Below, piece after piece: positions 9,040 through 18,364 of a stretch of 64,000 nt of DNA; positions within the stretch are counted from its first letter, which is position 1, and every line of letters starts with the position of its first letter. Both the position numbers and the translations under genes were made by a program. The stretch covers positions 2,118,001 to 2,182,000 of the forward strand of contig NZ_CP045496.1 in the NCBI RefSeq assembly GCF_015500075.1, written 5' to 3'. Source of the DNA: Mesorhizobium sp. INR15 (GTDB lineage: Bacteria > Pseudomonadota > Alphaproteobacteria > Rhizobiales > Rhizobiaceae). The notes below the pieces were generated by a model, which had not been told where the DNA came from, searched no databases, and saw nothing but the letters and a program-made list of their open reading frames with translations.

Positions 9040-10428
9040 ATGACCGAAACGGTCAAACTCATATCCCCCATCGATGGCTCGATCTATGCCGAGCGGCCCG
9101 TCGCGACGGACCAGGCGATCAGCGCGATGGTCGAACGCGCCAAGGCAGCGCAGGCAAAATGGGCGCAGACGCCAATCGTCGAGCGCGGCAAGTACATGTT
9201 GGCCATGCTGGAAGTGCTGGTGGCGATGACCGATGAGATCGTGCCGGAGATCGCCTGGCAGATGGGGCGCCCGGTGCGCTATGGCGGCGAGTTCGGCGGC
9301 GTCAAGGAACGCACCAACTACATGGTCGAGATCGCCGAAGCGGCACTCAAGTCCGTGCCGGCTTCCAATCCGAAGGACGGGTTCCGCCGCTATGTGAAGA
9401 AGGACCCGCTCGGCGTGGTCATGGTGATCGCGCCGTGGAACTATCCTTACCTCACTGCCGTGAACACCATCGTGCCGGCGCTGATGGCCGGCAATGCCGT
9501 CATCCTCAAGCATGCGGCGCAGACGCTGCTGGTCGGCGAGCGTTTCCAGCAGGCCTTCGACAAGGCCGGCTTGCCCAAGGGCCTGTTCCAGAATGTCGTG
9601 CTGAACCATGGGCAGACAGAGAAGCTGCTCGGCTCGGGCAAGATCGATCACGTCAACTTCACCGGCTCGGTCGGCGGCGGCCGCGCCATCGAAAGGGCGG
9701 CGGCTGGCACTTTCATGTCGCTCGGTCTCGAACTCGGCGGCAAGGATCCGGCTTATGTGCTGGCCGACGCCAAGATCGACCATGCGGTCGCCAATCTGGT
9801 CGACGGCGCCTTCTACAATTCCGGCCAGTGCTGCTGCGGCATCGAGCGCGTCTATGTGCATGAGAAGGTCTATGACCAGTTCGTCGAAGGCTTCATCGCC
9901 GAGACGAAGAACTACGTCGTCGGCAACCCGCTCGAGCAGGCAACCACGATGGGTCCGATGGCGCATGCGCGCTTCGCCGACCTGATCCGCGAGCAGAAGG
10001 CCGAGGCGCTGCGCAAGGGCGCCAAGGCGCATATCAACATGAAGGTGGCTAACGACAGGGAAGGTTCACCCTACCTGGCGCCGGAAGTGCTGACCGAGGT
10101 CAACCACCAGATGAGCGTCATGCGCGAGGAGAGCTTTGGCCCGATCGTCGGCATCATGAAGGTGCGCAATGACGAAGAGGCAATCGCGCTGATGAACGAC
10201 AGTCCCTATGGACTGACGGCCTCGATCTGGACCGCCGACACCGAGCATGCGGTGGCGATCGGCGACCGTGTCGAGACCGGCACCGTGTTCATGAACCGTT
10301 GCGACTATCTCGACCCGGCGCTGGTCTGGACCGGCGTCAAGGACACCGGCAAGGGTGCCGCATTGTCAGCCATCGGCTATGACAATCTGACAAGGCCGAA
10401 GTCCTTCCATCTGCGCGAAGCCATCTGA
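9040..10428 (+). CDS. NAD(P)-dependent aldehyde dehydrogenase
   Basis: The protein has 462 residues, the normal ALDH length. The sequence shows the Rossmann coenzyme region with VMVIAPWNYPYLTAVNTIVPAL, the general-base glutamate in LELGGKDP (E231) and the catalytic cysteine in the NSGQCCCGIER motif (C265 by alignment to GQxC). It converts an aldehyde to an acid. The start at 9040 is chosen over an in-frame ATG at 8980 because the latter lies inside the palindromic repeat; GAGG stands 10 bases upstream. Nineteen bases separate it from the alcohol dehydrogenase gene, so both enzymes probably act in sequence: alcohol to aldehyde to acid on a gamma-glutamylated amino alcohol or a related substrate. 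Confidence 0.92.
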   Translation: MTETVKLISPIDGSIYAERPVATDQAISAMVERAKAAQAKWAQTPIVERGKYMLAMLEVLVAMTDEIVPEIAWQMGRPVRYGGEFGGVKERTNYMVEIAEAALKSVPASNPKDGFRRYVKKDPLGVVMVIAPWNYPYLTAVNTIVPALMAGNAVILKHAAQTLLVGERFQQAFDKAGLPKGLFQNVVLNHGQTEKLLGSGKIDHVNFTGSVGGGRAIERAAAGTFMSLGLELGGKDPAYVLADAKIDHAVANLVDGAFYNSGQCCCGIERVYVHEKVYDQFVEGFIAETKNYVVGNPLEQATTMGPMAHARFADLIREQKAEALRKGAKAHINMKVANDREGSPYLAPEVLTEVNHQMSVMREESFGPIVGIMKVRNDEEAIALMNDSPYGLTASIWTADTEHAVAIGDRVETGTVFMNRCDYLDPALVWTGVKDTGKGAALSAIGYDNLTRPKSFHLREAI

Positions 10429-10447
10429 TTTTTCGAAAGACAAAAGA

Positions 10448-11620
10448 ATGTCCAAACTCATCTCCAAATGGAACTACCCCACCACTGTCCGATTCGGCGC
10501 CGGGCGCATCAAGGAACTGCCCGATGTGCTTGCGGCCACCGGCATCAAGCGGCCGCTGTTCGTCACCGATCCGGGCCTGGCGAAACTGCCGGTCGTCGCC
10601 TCGACCCTGAAGATCCTCGACGACGCCAAGGTGCCTTATGGGGTGTTCTCCGAGGTCAGGCCGAACCCGGTCGAGTCCAATCTCACCGCCGGCATTGCCG
10701 TGTTCAAGAAGGGCAAGCATGACGGCGTCATCGCTTTCGGTGGCGGCTCTGCGCTCGATTTGGGCAAGCTGATCGCCTTCCAGGCCGGCCAGACAAGGCC
10801 GGTGTGGGATTTCGAGGATGTCGACGACTGGTGGACGCGCGCCAACTCGGATGCGATCGCGCCGATCATTGCCGTGCCGACCACGGCCGGCACCGGCTCG
10901 GAAGTTGGCCGCGCCGGTGTCATCACCAACGAGGCGACGCACACCAAGAAGGTCATCTTCCATCCGAAGCTGTTGCCGGCGATCGTGATCGCCGATCCGG
11001 AACTGTCGGTCGGCATGCCTGCTTTCATCACCGCCGGCACCGGCATGGACGCGCTTGCACATTGTCTCGAGGCCTATTGCGCGCCGGGATATCACCCAAT
11101 GGCCGACGGCATTGGCGTCGAAGGCGTTCGCCTGGTCTTTGAAAACCTGCCGAAGGCCTATGCCAACGGCAAGGACCTTGTCGCCCGCGCGCATATGATG
11201 AGCGCCGCCGCGATGGGGGCTACCGCTTTCCAGAAGGGGCTGGGCGCCATCCACTCGCTGTCGCATCCGGTCGGCGCGCTCTACGACACCCATCACGGCA
11301 TGACCAATGCCGTGTTCATGCCTTACGTGCTCGCCTTCAACCGTGACGCCATCGAGGAGCGCATCGCGCGTCTGGCCGCCTATTGCGGCATCAAGGGCGG
11401 CTTTGACGGCTTCGCCAAGGCGATCATGAAGCTGCGCAAGGAATTGAAGGTGCCGCATGCGCTGCCCGGGCTGATCAAGGGGCTGGACATGGACAAGAAG
11501 CGCAAGGGCCTGATCGCCGACATGGCGGTCGTCGACCCGACCGCGGGGGGCAATCCGATCAAGCTGACCAAGAAGGCGGCGCTGAGCTTGCTCGAAAACG
11601 CCATCGCCGGCGAGATTTGA
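10448..11620 (+). CDS. Iron-containing (group III) alcohol dehydrogenase
   Basis: The protein has 390 residues. An N-terminal nucleotide-binding domain includes the family signature GGGSALDLGKLIAF (about residues 96-110) and VPTTAGTGSEVG. The C-terminal helical domain holds the metal ligands in GMDALAHCLEAYCAPGYHP and in GLGAIHSLSHPVGALYDTHHG (Asp and three His). It oxidises a primary alcohol with NAD+. It lies 19 bases after the aldehyde dehydrogenase gene and just before the polyamine-type ABC importer. Group III enzymes include FucO, EutG and AdhB; the neighbourhood suggests an amino-alcohol intermediate, which is not proven. Confidence 0.92.
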   Translation: MSKLISKWNYPTTVRFGAGRIKELPDVLAATGIKRPLFVTDPGLAKLPVVASTLKILDDAKVPYGVFSEVRPNPVESNLTAGIAVFKKGKHDGVIAFGGGSALDLGKLIAFQAGQTRPVWDFEDVDDWWTRANSDAIAPIIAVPTTAGTGSEVGRAGVITNEATHTKKVIFHPKLLPAIVIADPELSVGMPAFITAGTGMDALAHCLEAYCAPGYHPMADGIGVEGVRLVFENLPKAYANGKDLVARAHMMSAAAMGATAFQKGLGAIHSLSHPVGALYDTHHGMTNAVFMPYVLAFNRDAIEERIARLAAYCGIKGGFDGFAKAIMKLRKELKVPHALPGLIKGLDMDKKRKGLIADMAVVDPTAGGNPIKLTKKAALSLLENAIAGEI

Positions 11621-11863
11621 GGCGTTTTTCGCGCAGGGAGTTGATCTGAAAAAGGGGTAGAGAAACAAGGGGGGAGGATGAAGGGCAAGGCAAAAACTAA
11701 TTAGCCGGAAAAAGAATCGCGAGGCGATTGCTACATCAGGTTAAAAAGAGTTTACTTTTTCGTACTGCGAGCACCCGGTTTCACAAAGCTTTCATCTGGC
11801 TGTCACATGAAGACGATACCGGATCGCAGGCGTCCAACGGCGTCAGTTCAACGGAGAGAACAC

Positions 11864-12970
11864 ATGTTCAAATTCACGGGGAAAGTGCTTTCCCTTTCGG
11901 CCGCGACCCTGATGGTGTCGTCGGTGATTTCGTCCGCTGCTTCGATGGACGATCTCGTCAAGGCTGCAAAGGCCGAAGGCCAGCTCACCACCATCGCTTT
12001 GCCGCATGACTGGTGCGGTTACGGCGACGTCATCGCCGGCTTCAAGGCGAAGTATCCGGAAATCACTGTCAACGAACTCAACCCCGATGCCGGCTCCGGC
12101 GACGAAGTTGAGGCGATCAAGGCCAACAAGGACAACAAGGGCCCGCAGGCGCCTGACGTCATCGACGTCGGCCTGTCCTTCGGCCCGTCGGCCAAGAAAG
12201 ACGGCCTGATCCAGCCATACAAGGTGTCGACCTGGGACTCGATCCCCGACAGCGCCAAGGATGCTGAAGGCTACTGGACCGGCGACTATTACGGCGTGCT
12301 GTCCTTCCAGGTGAACAAGGACATCGTCAAGGAAGCGCCGGCTGACTGGGCCGATCTTCTGAAGCCGGAATTCGCCAACACCGTCGCGCTCGCTGGCGAT
12401 CCGCGCGCTTCGAACCAGGCCATCCAGGGCGTCTATGCCGCTGGCCTGTCGACGGGCGCCGCTGCTGGTGAAGCCGCCGGCACCGCTGGTCTCGACTTCT
12501 TCAAGAAGCTCAACGCCGCTGGCAATTTCGTGCCGGTCATCGGCAAGGCCGCGACGCTCGCTCAGGGCCAGACCCCGATCCTGATCACCTGGGACTACAA
12601 CGCGCTCGCCGGCCGCGACACGCTGAAGGGCAACCCGCCCGTCGACGTCGTCGTGCCGAAGACCGGTGTTGTCGCTGGCGTCTACGTGCAGGCGATCAGC
12701 GCCTACGCGCCGCATCCGAACGCAGCCAAGCTCTGGCTGGAATACCTCTACTCCGACGAAGGCCAGCTTGGCTGGCTCAAGGGCTATTGCCACCCGATCC
12801 GCTTCAACGATCTCGCCAAGAAGGGCAAGATCCCGGCGGAAATGCTGGCCAAGATGCCTCCGGCTGAATCCTACGCAGCGGCGGTGTTCCCGACCCTCGA
12901 CGAGCAGGGCAAGTCGAAGGAAGCCATCACCAAGAACTGGGACGCCGTTGTCGGCGCCAACGTCAAGTAA
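11864..12970 (+). CDS. ABC transporter periplasmic binding protein, polyamine/iron/phosphonate type
   Basis: The protein has 368 residues with a signal peptide ending near residue 26 (SVISSAASMDD). The mature protein is a family-1 extracellular solute-binding protein related to those for spermidine/putrescine, Fe(III) and 2-aminoethylphosphonate. ATG 11864 follows GGAGAG by 6 bases; an upstream in-frame ATG would add 19 residues without a signal. It heads the four-gene importer 11864-15819 and follows the dehydrogenase genes by 243 bases, where I see no gene. A strong hairpin after its stop probably raises its mRNA level relative to the permeases. I infer an amine substrate because of the neighbours. 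Confidence 0.87.
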   Translation: MFKFTGKVLSLSAATLMVSSVISSAASMDDLVKAAKAEGQLTTIALPHDWCGYGDVIAGFKAKYPEITVNELNPDAGSGDEVEAIKANKDNKGPQAPDVIDVGLSFGPSAKKDGLIQPYKVSTWDSIPDSAKDAEGYWTGDYYGVLSFQVNKDIVKEAPADWADLLKPEFANTVALAGDPRASNQAIQGVYAAGLSTGAAAGEAAGTAGLDFFKKLNAAGNFVPVIGKAATLAQGQTPILITWDYNALAGRDTLKGNPPVDVVVPKTGVVAGVYVQAISAYAPHPNAAKLWLEYLYSDEGQLGWLKGYCHPIRFNDLAKKGKIPAEMLAKMPPAESYAAAVFPTLDEQGKSKEAITKNWDAVVGANVK

Positions 12971-12984
12971 ACTGACACACCATG

Positions 12985-13008
12985 CCGGGCGGCCTCGAGG
13001 CCGCCCGG
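12985..13008 (+). terminator. Perfect GC-rich hairpin between binding-protein and permease genes
   Basis: The 24-base palindrome CCGGGCGGCCTCGAGGCCGC-CCGG lies 15 bases after the binding-protein stop. There is no T-run (GTCCTTCTCTC follows), so it more likely stabilises the upstream mRNA or attenuates read-through than fully terminates. Confidence 0.6.
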
Positions 13009-13036
13009 TCCTTCTCTCGAAGACGGTAGCCGGCGC

Positions 13037-13951
13037 ATGACCGATATCTCATTGTCCGACCACGCTGTTACCGGAAAGACAGCGCCCCCCGCCGAGGCGC
13101 GCAGCCTCAGGCTGCCGACGCAATGGCTTGGCGTCGCACCGTTCTTCATCTTCGCCATCATGTTCCTGATCCTGCCCACGCTCTACCTGATGCTGGGCGC
13201 ATTCCAGAATGATGCGGGCGAGTTCACCTTCGAAAACATTGCAGCACTGGCGCAGCCTTCGATCGTTGCCGCCTACTGGATTTCGATCAAGGTCAGCCTT
13301 GCCTCATCATTGATCGGCGCCTTCGCCGGTCTTGCCATTGCCATTGCCATCGTGCGCGGTGGCCTGCCGGAGTGGATACGCTCCGCGACACTGACCTTCT
13401 CCGGTGTTGCCTCGAATTTCGCCGGCGTGCCGCTGGCCTTCGCCTTTATCGCCACGCTGGGCCGCCTCGGCCTCGCGACGGTCATCCTGAACACCCTGTT
13501 TGGCCTCAACATCTACGCTCACGGCTTCAACATCCTGTCGTTCTGGGGTTTGACGCTGACCTATGTCTACTTCCAGATCCCGCTGATGGTGGTCATCATC
13601 GTGCCGGCTATCGACGGTCTGAAGAAGGAATGGGGCGAGGCGGCCGCGACGCTTGGCGCCACGCAGTCGCAATTCTGGCGCATGGTGGTCATCCCGGTGA
13701 TCTGGCCGAGCTTCCTCGGCACCGTCATCCTGCTTTTCGCCAATGCTTTCGGCGCCATCGCCACCGCCTATGCGCTGACCGGCTCGTCGCTCAACATCGT
13801 GCCGATCCTGCTCTACGCGCAGATCCGCGGTGACGTGCTGCACAATGCCCATCTCGGCTATGCGATTGCCTTTGGCATGATCTTCATCACCGGCCTTGCC
13901 AATGTCTTCTACATCTGGTTCCGGACCCGCTCGGAGAGGTGGCTCAAATGA
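13037..13951 (+). CDS. ABC transporter permease (polyamine/iron-type, first subunit)
   Basis: The protein has 304 residues with about six membrane helices, starting at residue 33 (GVAPFFIFAIMFLILPTLYL). The EAA loop, EWGEAAATLGATQSQFWRMVVIPVIWPS, lies near residue 200 and contacts the ATPase. This is a PotB/ThiP-like binding-protein-dependent transport permease. Its stop overlaps the next permease start by 4 bases (ATGA). It works with the binding protein at 11864 and ATPase at 14755. Confidence 0.9.
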   Translation: MTDISLSDHAVTGKTAPPAEARSLRLPTQWLGVAPFFIFAIMFLILPTLYLMLGAFQNDAGEFTFENIAALAQPSIVAAYWISIKVSLASSLIGAFAGLAIAIAIVRGGLPEWIRSATLTFSGVASNFAGVPLAFAFIATLGRLGLATVILNTLFGLNIYAHGFNILSFWGLTLTYVYFQIPLMVVIIVPAIDGLKKEWGEAAATLGATQSQFWRMVVIPVIWPSFLGTVILLFANAFGAIATAYALTGSSLNIVPILLYAQIRGDVLHNAHLGYAIAFGMIFITGLANVFYIWFRTRSERWLK

Positions 13952-14739
13952 AGTCTGGAAAGTTCTGGGCCTGGGTCGTCTTCGCGCTGGGCGCCGCCTA
14001 TTTCTTCATCCCGCTGATCGCCACCGTGGAATTCTCCATGCGCATGCGGCGCGGTGTCTATTCCTTTGATGCCTATCAGGTCGTGCTGGGCGATGCGCGC
14101 TTCCAGGCGACCTTCGGCTATTCCGTGCTCGCGGCTGTCTTCACCATCATTCTTGGCGTGCTGATCGTGGTGCCGGCGGCATACTGGATCCGGCTGCGCC
14201 TGCCGCAGCTGCGCCCCATCGTCGAGTTCATCACGCTTCTGCCGCTGGTCATTCCGGCTATCGTCATCGTCTTCGGCTATATCAGAATGTATGGCTCGAA
14301 TTCGCCACTGCCGTTCCTGGCCAGTGATACCGGCACCAACGCCTTGCTGGTCATCGGCTACGCGACGCTGGCACTGCCCTACATGTACCGCGCGGTGGAC
14401 ACCGGTCTGCGCACCATCGATGTGCGCACGTTGACCGAGGCGGCGCAGATTCTTGGTGCCGGCTGGTCGACGATCGTCACAAGGGTTATCCTGCCCAATG
14501 TGTTGATCGCGGTTTTGTCGGGCGCGTTCCTGACTTTCGCGATCGTCATTGGCGAGTTCACCATGGCAAGCTTGCTCAACCGGCCGGCCTTTGGTCCTTA
14601 CCTGCAGAACATCGGCGCCAACCGCGCTTATGAGCCGGCAGCCCTTGCCATCATCGCCTTCGCCATCACCTGGGGCTGCATGTCGCTGATCCAGATCCTG
14701 TCCCGTTTCGCGCCGAGATCGGCGAACCGCCCGAACTAA
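13948..14739 (+). CDS. ABC transporter permease (polyamine/iron-type, second subunit)
   Basis: The protein has 263 residues with six predicted helices, similar to PotC. The EAA motif is TEAAQILGAGWSTIVTRVILPN. I prefer ATG 13948, which overlaps the preceding stop as ATGA and has GGAGAGGTGG 5-6 bases upstream, over a GTG at 13939. It pairs with the permease at 13037 to form the membrane channel. Confidence 0.9.
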   Translation: MKSGKFWAWVVFALGAAYFFIPLIATVEFSMRMRRGVYSFDAYQVVLGDARFQATFGYSVLAAVFTIILGVLIVVPAAYWIRLRLPQLRPIVEFITLLPLVIPAIVIVFGYIRMYGSNSPLPFLASDTGTNALLVIGYATLALPYMYRAVDTGLRTIDVRTLTEAAQILGAGWSTIVTRVILPNVLIAVLSGAFLTFAIVIGEFTMASLLNRPAFGPYLQNIGANRAYEPAALAIIAFAITWGCMSLIQILSRFAPRSANRPN

Positions 14740-14754
14740 TCGAAAGAAAAAGCC

Positions 14755-15819
14755 ATGGCCGAGCCATTTCTATCAATCCAGCATGTGCGAAAATCCTTCG
14801 GCGCCACCACCGTGGTGCAGGATTTCAACCTCGACGTCGAACCGGGCGAATTCGTCTCCTTTCTCGGGCCATCCGGCTGCGGCAAGACGACGGTGCTGCG
14901 CATGGTCGCCGGCTTCGAGGAGCCATCGGCCGGCAAGATCGTCGTCGCCGGCAAGGACATCACCCGGCTCAAGCCCAACCAGCGCAATGTCGGCATGGTA
15001 TTTCAGGCCTATGCGCTGTTTCCGAACCTCACCGTCGCCCAGAACATCGGCTTCGGCCTGAAGGTCGCCGGCATGCCCAAGGCCGACATCGACAAGCGCG
15101 TCACTGAGATGCTCGACATCATCAAGCTGCCGCAGATGGGCGACCGCTATCCCTACCAGCTCTCCGGCGGACAGCAGCAGCGCATCGCGCTTGCCCGTGC
15201 ACTGGCGCCGAAGCCGAAGCTGCTGCTGCTTGACGAGCCGCTGTCGGCGCTTGACGCCAAGGTGCGCGTGTCGCTGCGCGAGGAAATCCGTTCGATCCAG
15301 AAGAAGCTAGGCATCACCACCATCTTCGTCACGCATGACCAGGAAGAGGCGCTGTCGATCTCCGACCGCATCGCCGTCATGTATGGCGGCAAGGCCGAGC
15401 AGGTCGGCACGCCATTCGAGATCTACAACCGTCCGGCAACCAAGTTCGTCGCCAATTTCGTCGGCACGCTGAACGTACTTGAAGGCACGGTCACCGATGC
15501 CGCGGCTGGCACGGTGCGGGTCAATTCCGAGCAGGTCTCGCTGAAGGGCAAGCTGAACGGCTCCAAGTCAGGGGATACGCTGTCGCTGGCGCTGCGGCCC
15601 GAAGCGATCTCGCTTGGCCGCCAGCCCGGCCGTGACTCCAGCCTGTCAGGTGAAATCTCCGAGGTGCATTTCCTCGGTTCGGTCATCCGGGTTCGCGTCG
15701 GCATTGGCAACAACACCGTCTCGCTCGATACGTTCAACAGCCCGGCCGCTCCGCCGCCAGCTGTTGGCGAGAAGGCCGAGATTTCATTCTCGTCGAGCGA
15801 TATGCTGGTGCTGCACTAG
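14755..15819 (+). CDS. ABC transporter ATP-binding protein (PotA-like)
   Basis: The protein has 354 residues. Walker A is GPSGCGKTT (about residues 39-47), the Q-loop is VFQAYALFPNLT, the signature LSGGQQQRIALARAL, Walker B LLLLDEPLSALD and the switch His lies in FVTHDQEEAL. A C-terminal TOBE domain (about 280-350) places it with PotA/FbpC/ThiA-type importers. It lies 15 bases after the second permease and is the last gene of this importer. The next gene, on the opposite strand, converges with it 60 bases later. Confidence 0.93.
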   Translation: MAEPFLSIQHVRKSFGATTVVQDFNLDVEPGEFVSFLGPSGCGKTTVLRMVAGFEEPSAGKIVVAGKDITRLKPNQRNVGMVFQAYALFPNLTVAQNIGFGLKVAGMPKADIDKRVTEMLDIIKLPQMGDRYPYQLSGGQQQRIALARALAPKPKLLLLDEPLSALDAKVRVSLREEIRSIQKKLGITTIFVTHDQEEALSISDRIAVMYGGKAEQVGTPFEIYNRPATKFVANFVGTLNVLEGTVTDAAAGTVRVNSEQVSLKGKLNGSKSGDTLSLALRPEAISLGRQPGRDSSLSGEISEVHFLGSVIRVRVGIGNNTVSLDTFNSPAAPPPAVGEKAEISFSSSDMLVLH

Positions 15820-15879
15820 CCTATATCGATATTCAGGTGATGCTGGCCTGCACTCGCGTCAGCGCGAGGTCGGACCGCC

Positions 15880-16506
15880 TCAAGCCGGTGCAATGAATGG
15901 CTGCATCACGGTCTTGAAGACAAGCAAAGCCTCCATCCGTGCGGCATGGGCTGCCAAGGCGGGGTAGCCTGCGAGCGGCACCAGACCCGGATGCGCTTCA
16001 CCGATGAAGCAGAGCACGGCGGCGACGGCAATATCGGCGTGGCCGATGTGGTCGCCGAACCAGTAGGGTGAGGGCCTTACCGCACGATCGGCTTCCAGCA
16101 TAGCCAGTACATTTTCGATCTGCGCGCGGCAGCGCTCGACCCATGGATCGGAGACCTTGTCGTGCAGCCGTGTCTCGTAGAACAGGCTGACAGCCTTGTC
16201 GCCAAGCCCGGTCGCCAGGGCCGAGACCTTCAGCGCCTTATGACGCGCCGGCTCCTCTGGCGGAAACATCCTGCGATCTTCCGGCACAAGGCTGTCCAGG
16301 TAGTCAAGCATCAGGTGGCTCTCGATCAGCACCTCGCCATTGTCCAGCACCAGGGTAGGCACTCGCGTCAGTGGATTGTAGGGGCGGATCTTGTCGGCAT
16401 CGCCGAAGGCCGACCACGGGCGGTGTTCGAAAGTGATGCCATAAAGGGTCAGCGCGATGCCGACGCGGCGAACGAAGGGCGAGTCATACTGGCCGATGAG
16501 GATCAT
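15880..16506 (-). CDS. Glutathione S-transferase family protein
   Basis: The protein has 208 residues. The N-terminal thioredoxin-like domain begins with MILIGQYDSPFVRRVGIAL, has the cis-proline segment RVPTLVLDNG and the glutathione gamma-glutamyl contact ESHLMLDYLD. The C-terminal helical domain holds HADIAVAAVLCF. These are standard cytosolic GST features; the serine of YDSPFVRR is the likely catalytic residue. It probably conjugates or reduces electrophiles. It stands alone between convergent and divergent neighbours. Confidence 0.88.
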   Translation of the reverse strand: MILIGQYDSPFVRRVGIALTLYGITFEHRPWSAFGDADKIRPYNPLTRVPTLVLDNGEVLIESHLMLDYLDSLVPEDRRMFPPEEPARHKALKVSALATGLGDKAVSLFYETRLHDKVSDPWVERCRAQIENVLAMLEADRAVRPSPYWFGDHIGHADIAVAAVLCFIGEAHPGLVPLAGYPALAAHAARMEALLVFKTVMQPFIAPA

Positions 16507-16631
16507 GCCGCGATTTGTACGCCATCAGGCGGCTTGCGGCCTACTGCCAGACAGTCTTGCATGATGACCCATCAACAGCTTCCACATGCATTGCCACTGC
16601 CGATAGTTCCGCTTCCCGGATATAACGGACC

Positions 16632-18182
16632 ATGGCTCTTTTCGAACTAACCCTCGTCCTCCTTCTCACAGCTGTTGCGCTGACGGCGCTGTCGCGGCGG
16701 CTGGAGATTCCCTATCCATCCCTGCTGGCTTTGGCCGGAGTGGGTATAGCCTTCGTGCCCGGCGCACCGACGATCCAGATCGATCCGGAGCTGGCGCTTG
16801 CCCTGTTCATCGCGCCGGTGCTTCTGGACGCCGCTTACGACACCTCGCTGCGCGATCTGAAGCGCTACAGGCTGTCGCTGGTGCTGCTTGCGCTTGGCGC
16901 CGTTGTCTTCACCACCGCGGTGGTTGCCTTTGTCGGCTGGAAGATGGCTGGCCTGCCAATCGCGGCGGCGATCGCGCTCGGCGCCATCGTTGCCCCGCCG
17001 GATGCGGTGGCGGCAAGCGCGGTGCTTGGCCAGTTCAAGGTGCCGCACCGCATCACCGCCATCCTGCAAGGCGAGAGCCTGCTCAACGATGCGACCGCGC
17101 TGCTGATCTACCGGTTGGCTGTGTCGGCGGCGCTCGGCACGATCATGCTAAGCAACGCCGTTCCGGTGATCTTGCTGTCGACGATCGGCAGCCTGGTCGC
17201 GGGTTATCTGCTTGGCCGGCTCTCGCTGCTGACGCTCTCGCGGATCGAGGACGCGGCCAGCAGCACGGTGGTGCAGTTCGCCGGAACGTTCGCCGTGTGG
17301 ATCCTCGCCGACAGGCTGGGCCTGTCCGCCATCATCACCATCGTCGTCTACGCCATGACCATTGCGCGCAGGGCGCCGCGCCGCATGTCGGCAAGGCGGC
17401 GTGTCAGCACCTATTCGGTCTGGGAAACGGCGGTCTTCGTGCTCAACGTGCTGGCGTTCGTGCTGATGGGGTTGCAGGCGCGGTCGATCATTGGCCGGCT
17501 CTCCGGCGACGGGCAAGGCAAAGCCTTTCTCTTCGCCGCAACGGTGCTGGCGGTCGTCATCGTGGCGCGCCTCGTCTGGGTGGCGGGCTACGTTGCGGTC
17601 ATACGATGGTTCGCCCGTTTCGGCAGCGAAGAGCAAAGGCGCGATGCCCCGACATTTGGCGGTGCCATACTGGTCGGATGGTGCGGCATGCGAGGCCTGG
17701 TGACGCTGGTGGTGGCCATTGCCCTTCCGGCCGATTTTCCGGGCCGCGACCCCATCGTGCTCGCCGCCTTCGCGGTCGTTCTGGGCACGCTGGTGCTGCA
17801 AGGCATGAGCCTGAAGCCTTTGCTGCGGGTACTCGACTTCGATCCGGACAGAACGGTCGACAATGAGGTGGCGCAGGCGCGCGTCGCCGTCATGCAGGCA
17901 GCGCTCGACGTGCTGAGCCGCAAGACGTCGGCCGCGGCGGCTGTCGTGCGCGAACAATACGAGGCTCAGCGCCTGATCGCGGAAAACCCTGACGATGCCC
18001 AGGCGGCGACCGAATACGACCGGCTGCGCCTCTATGCCATCAACCGCCAGCGCGACACGCTCGAGGAGTTGCGCCGCAACGGGACGATCGGTGACGAGGC
18101 CTATCACCGCCTGGAAGAGGAAATCGACTGGTCGGAACTGGCGGCATCGCCCGCCGGCCGTTTTCAGTCACTCACAACGTAA
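16632..18182 (+). CDS. CPA1-family Na+/H+ (cation/proton) antiporter
   Basis: The protein has 516 residues. About 12 membrane helices cover residues 5-400, and a cytoplasmic C-terminal tail rich in Arg, Glu and Gln (about 420-516) follows. Characteristic CPA1 segments are APPDAVAASAVL (transport-site aspartate) and the ESLLNDATALLIYRL motif. It exchanges sodium or potassium for protons across the inner membrane. An upstream in-frame start is not needed: ATG 16632 lies about 125 bases from the divergent GST gene. The following 182 bases (18183-18364) show no gene. Confidence 0.92.
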   Translation: MALFELTLVLLLTAVALTALSRRLEIPYPSLLALAGVGIAFVPGAPTIQIDPELALALFIAPVLLDAAYDTSLRDLKRYRLSLVLLALGAVVFTTAVVAFVGWKMAGLPIAAAIALGAIVAPPDAVAASAVLGQFKVPHRITAILQGESLLNDATALLIYRLAVSAALGTIMLSNAVPVILLSTIGSLVAGYLLGRLSLLTLSRIEDAASSTVVQFAGTFAVWILADRLGLSAIITIVVYAMTIARRAPRRMSARRRVSTYSVWETAVFVLNVLAFVLMGLQARSIIGRLSGDGQGKAFLFAATVLAVVIVARLVWVAGYVAVIRWFARFGSEEQRRDAPTFGGAILVGWCGMRGLVTLVVAIALPADFPGRDPIVLAAFAVVLGTLVLQGMSLKPLLRVLDFDPDRTVDNEVAQARVAVMQAALDVLSRKTSAAAAVVREQYEAQRLIAENPDDAQAATEYDRLRLYAINRQRDTLEELRRNGTIGDEAYHRLEEEIDWSELAASPAGRFQSLTT

Positions 18183-18364
18183 AACAGCCTGACCCTTCGC
18201 GCCCATTTTCGCCGCGCTAGGGATACCCGACTGTTCTGGAATCGGTGCATGGTCCCGTCTGGACAGGGCAGGGGCTTCTGGCCCAAGCCCGTTCCGTACT
18301 TCTGCACATTGCAACCAACCTGCCGAACCATTACTGCCATCACCGAAAGTGAGCCGGGTAATCA

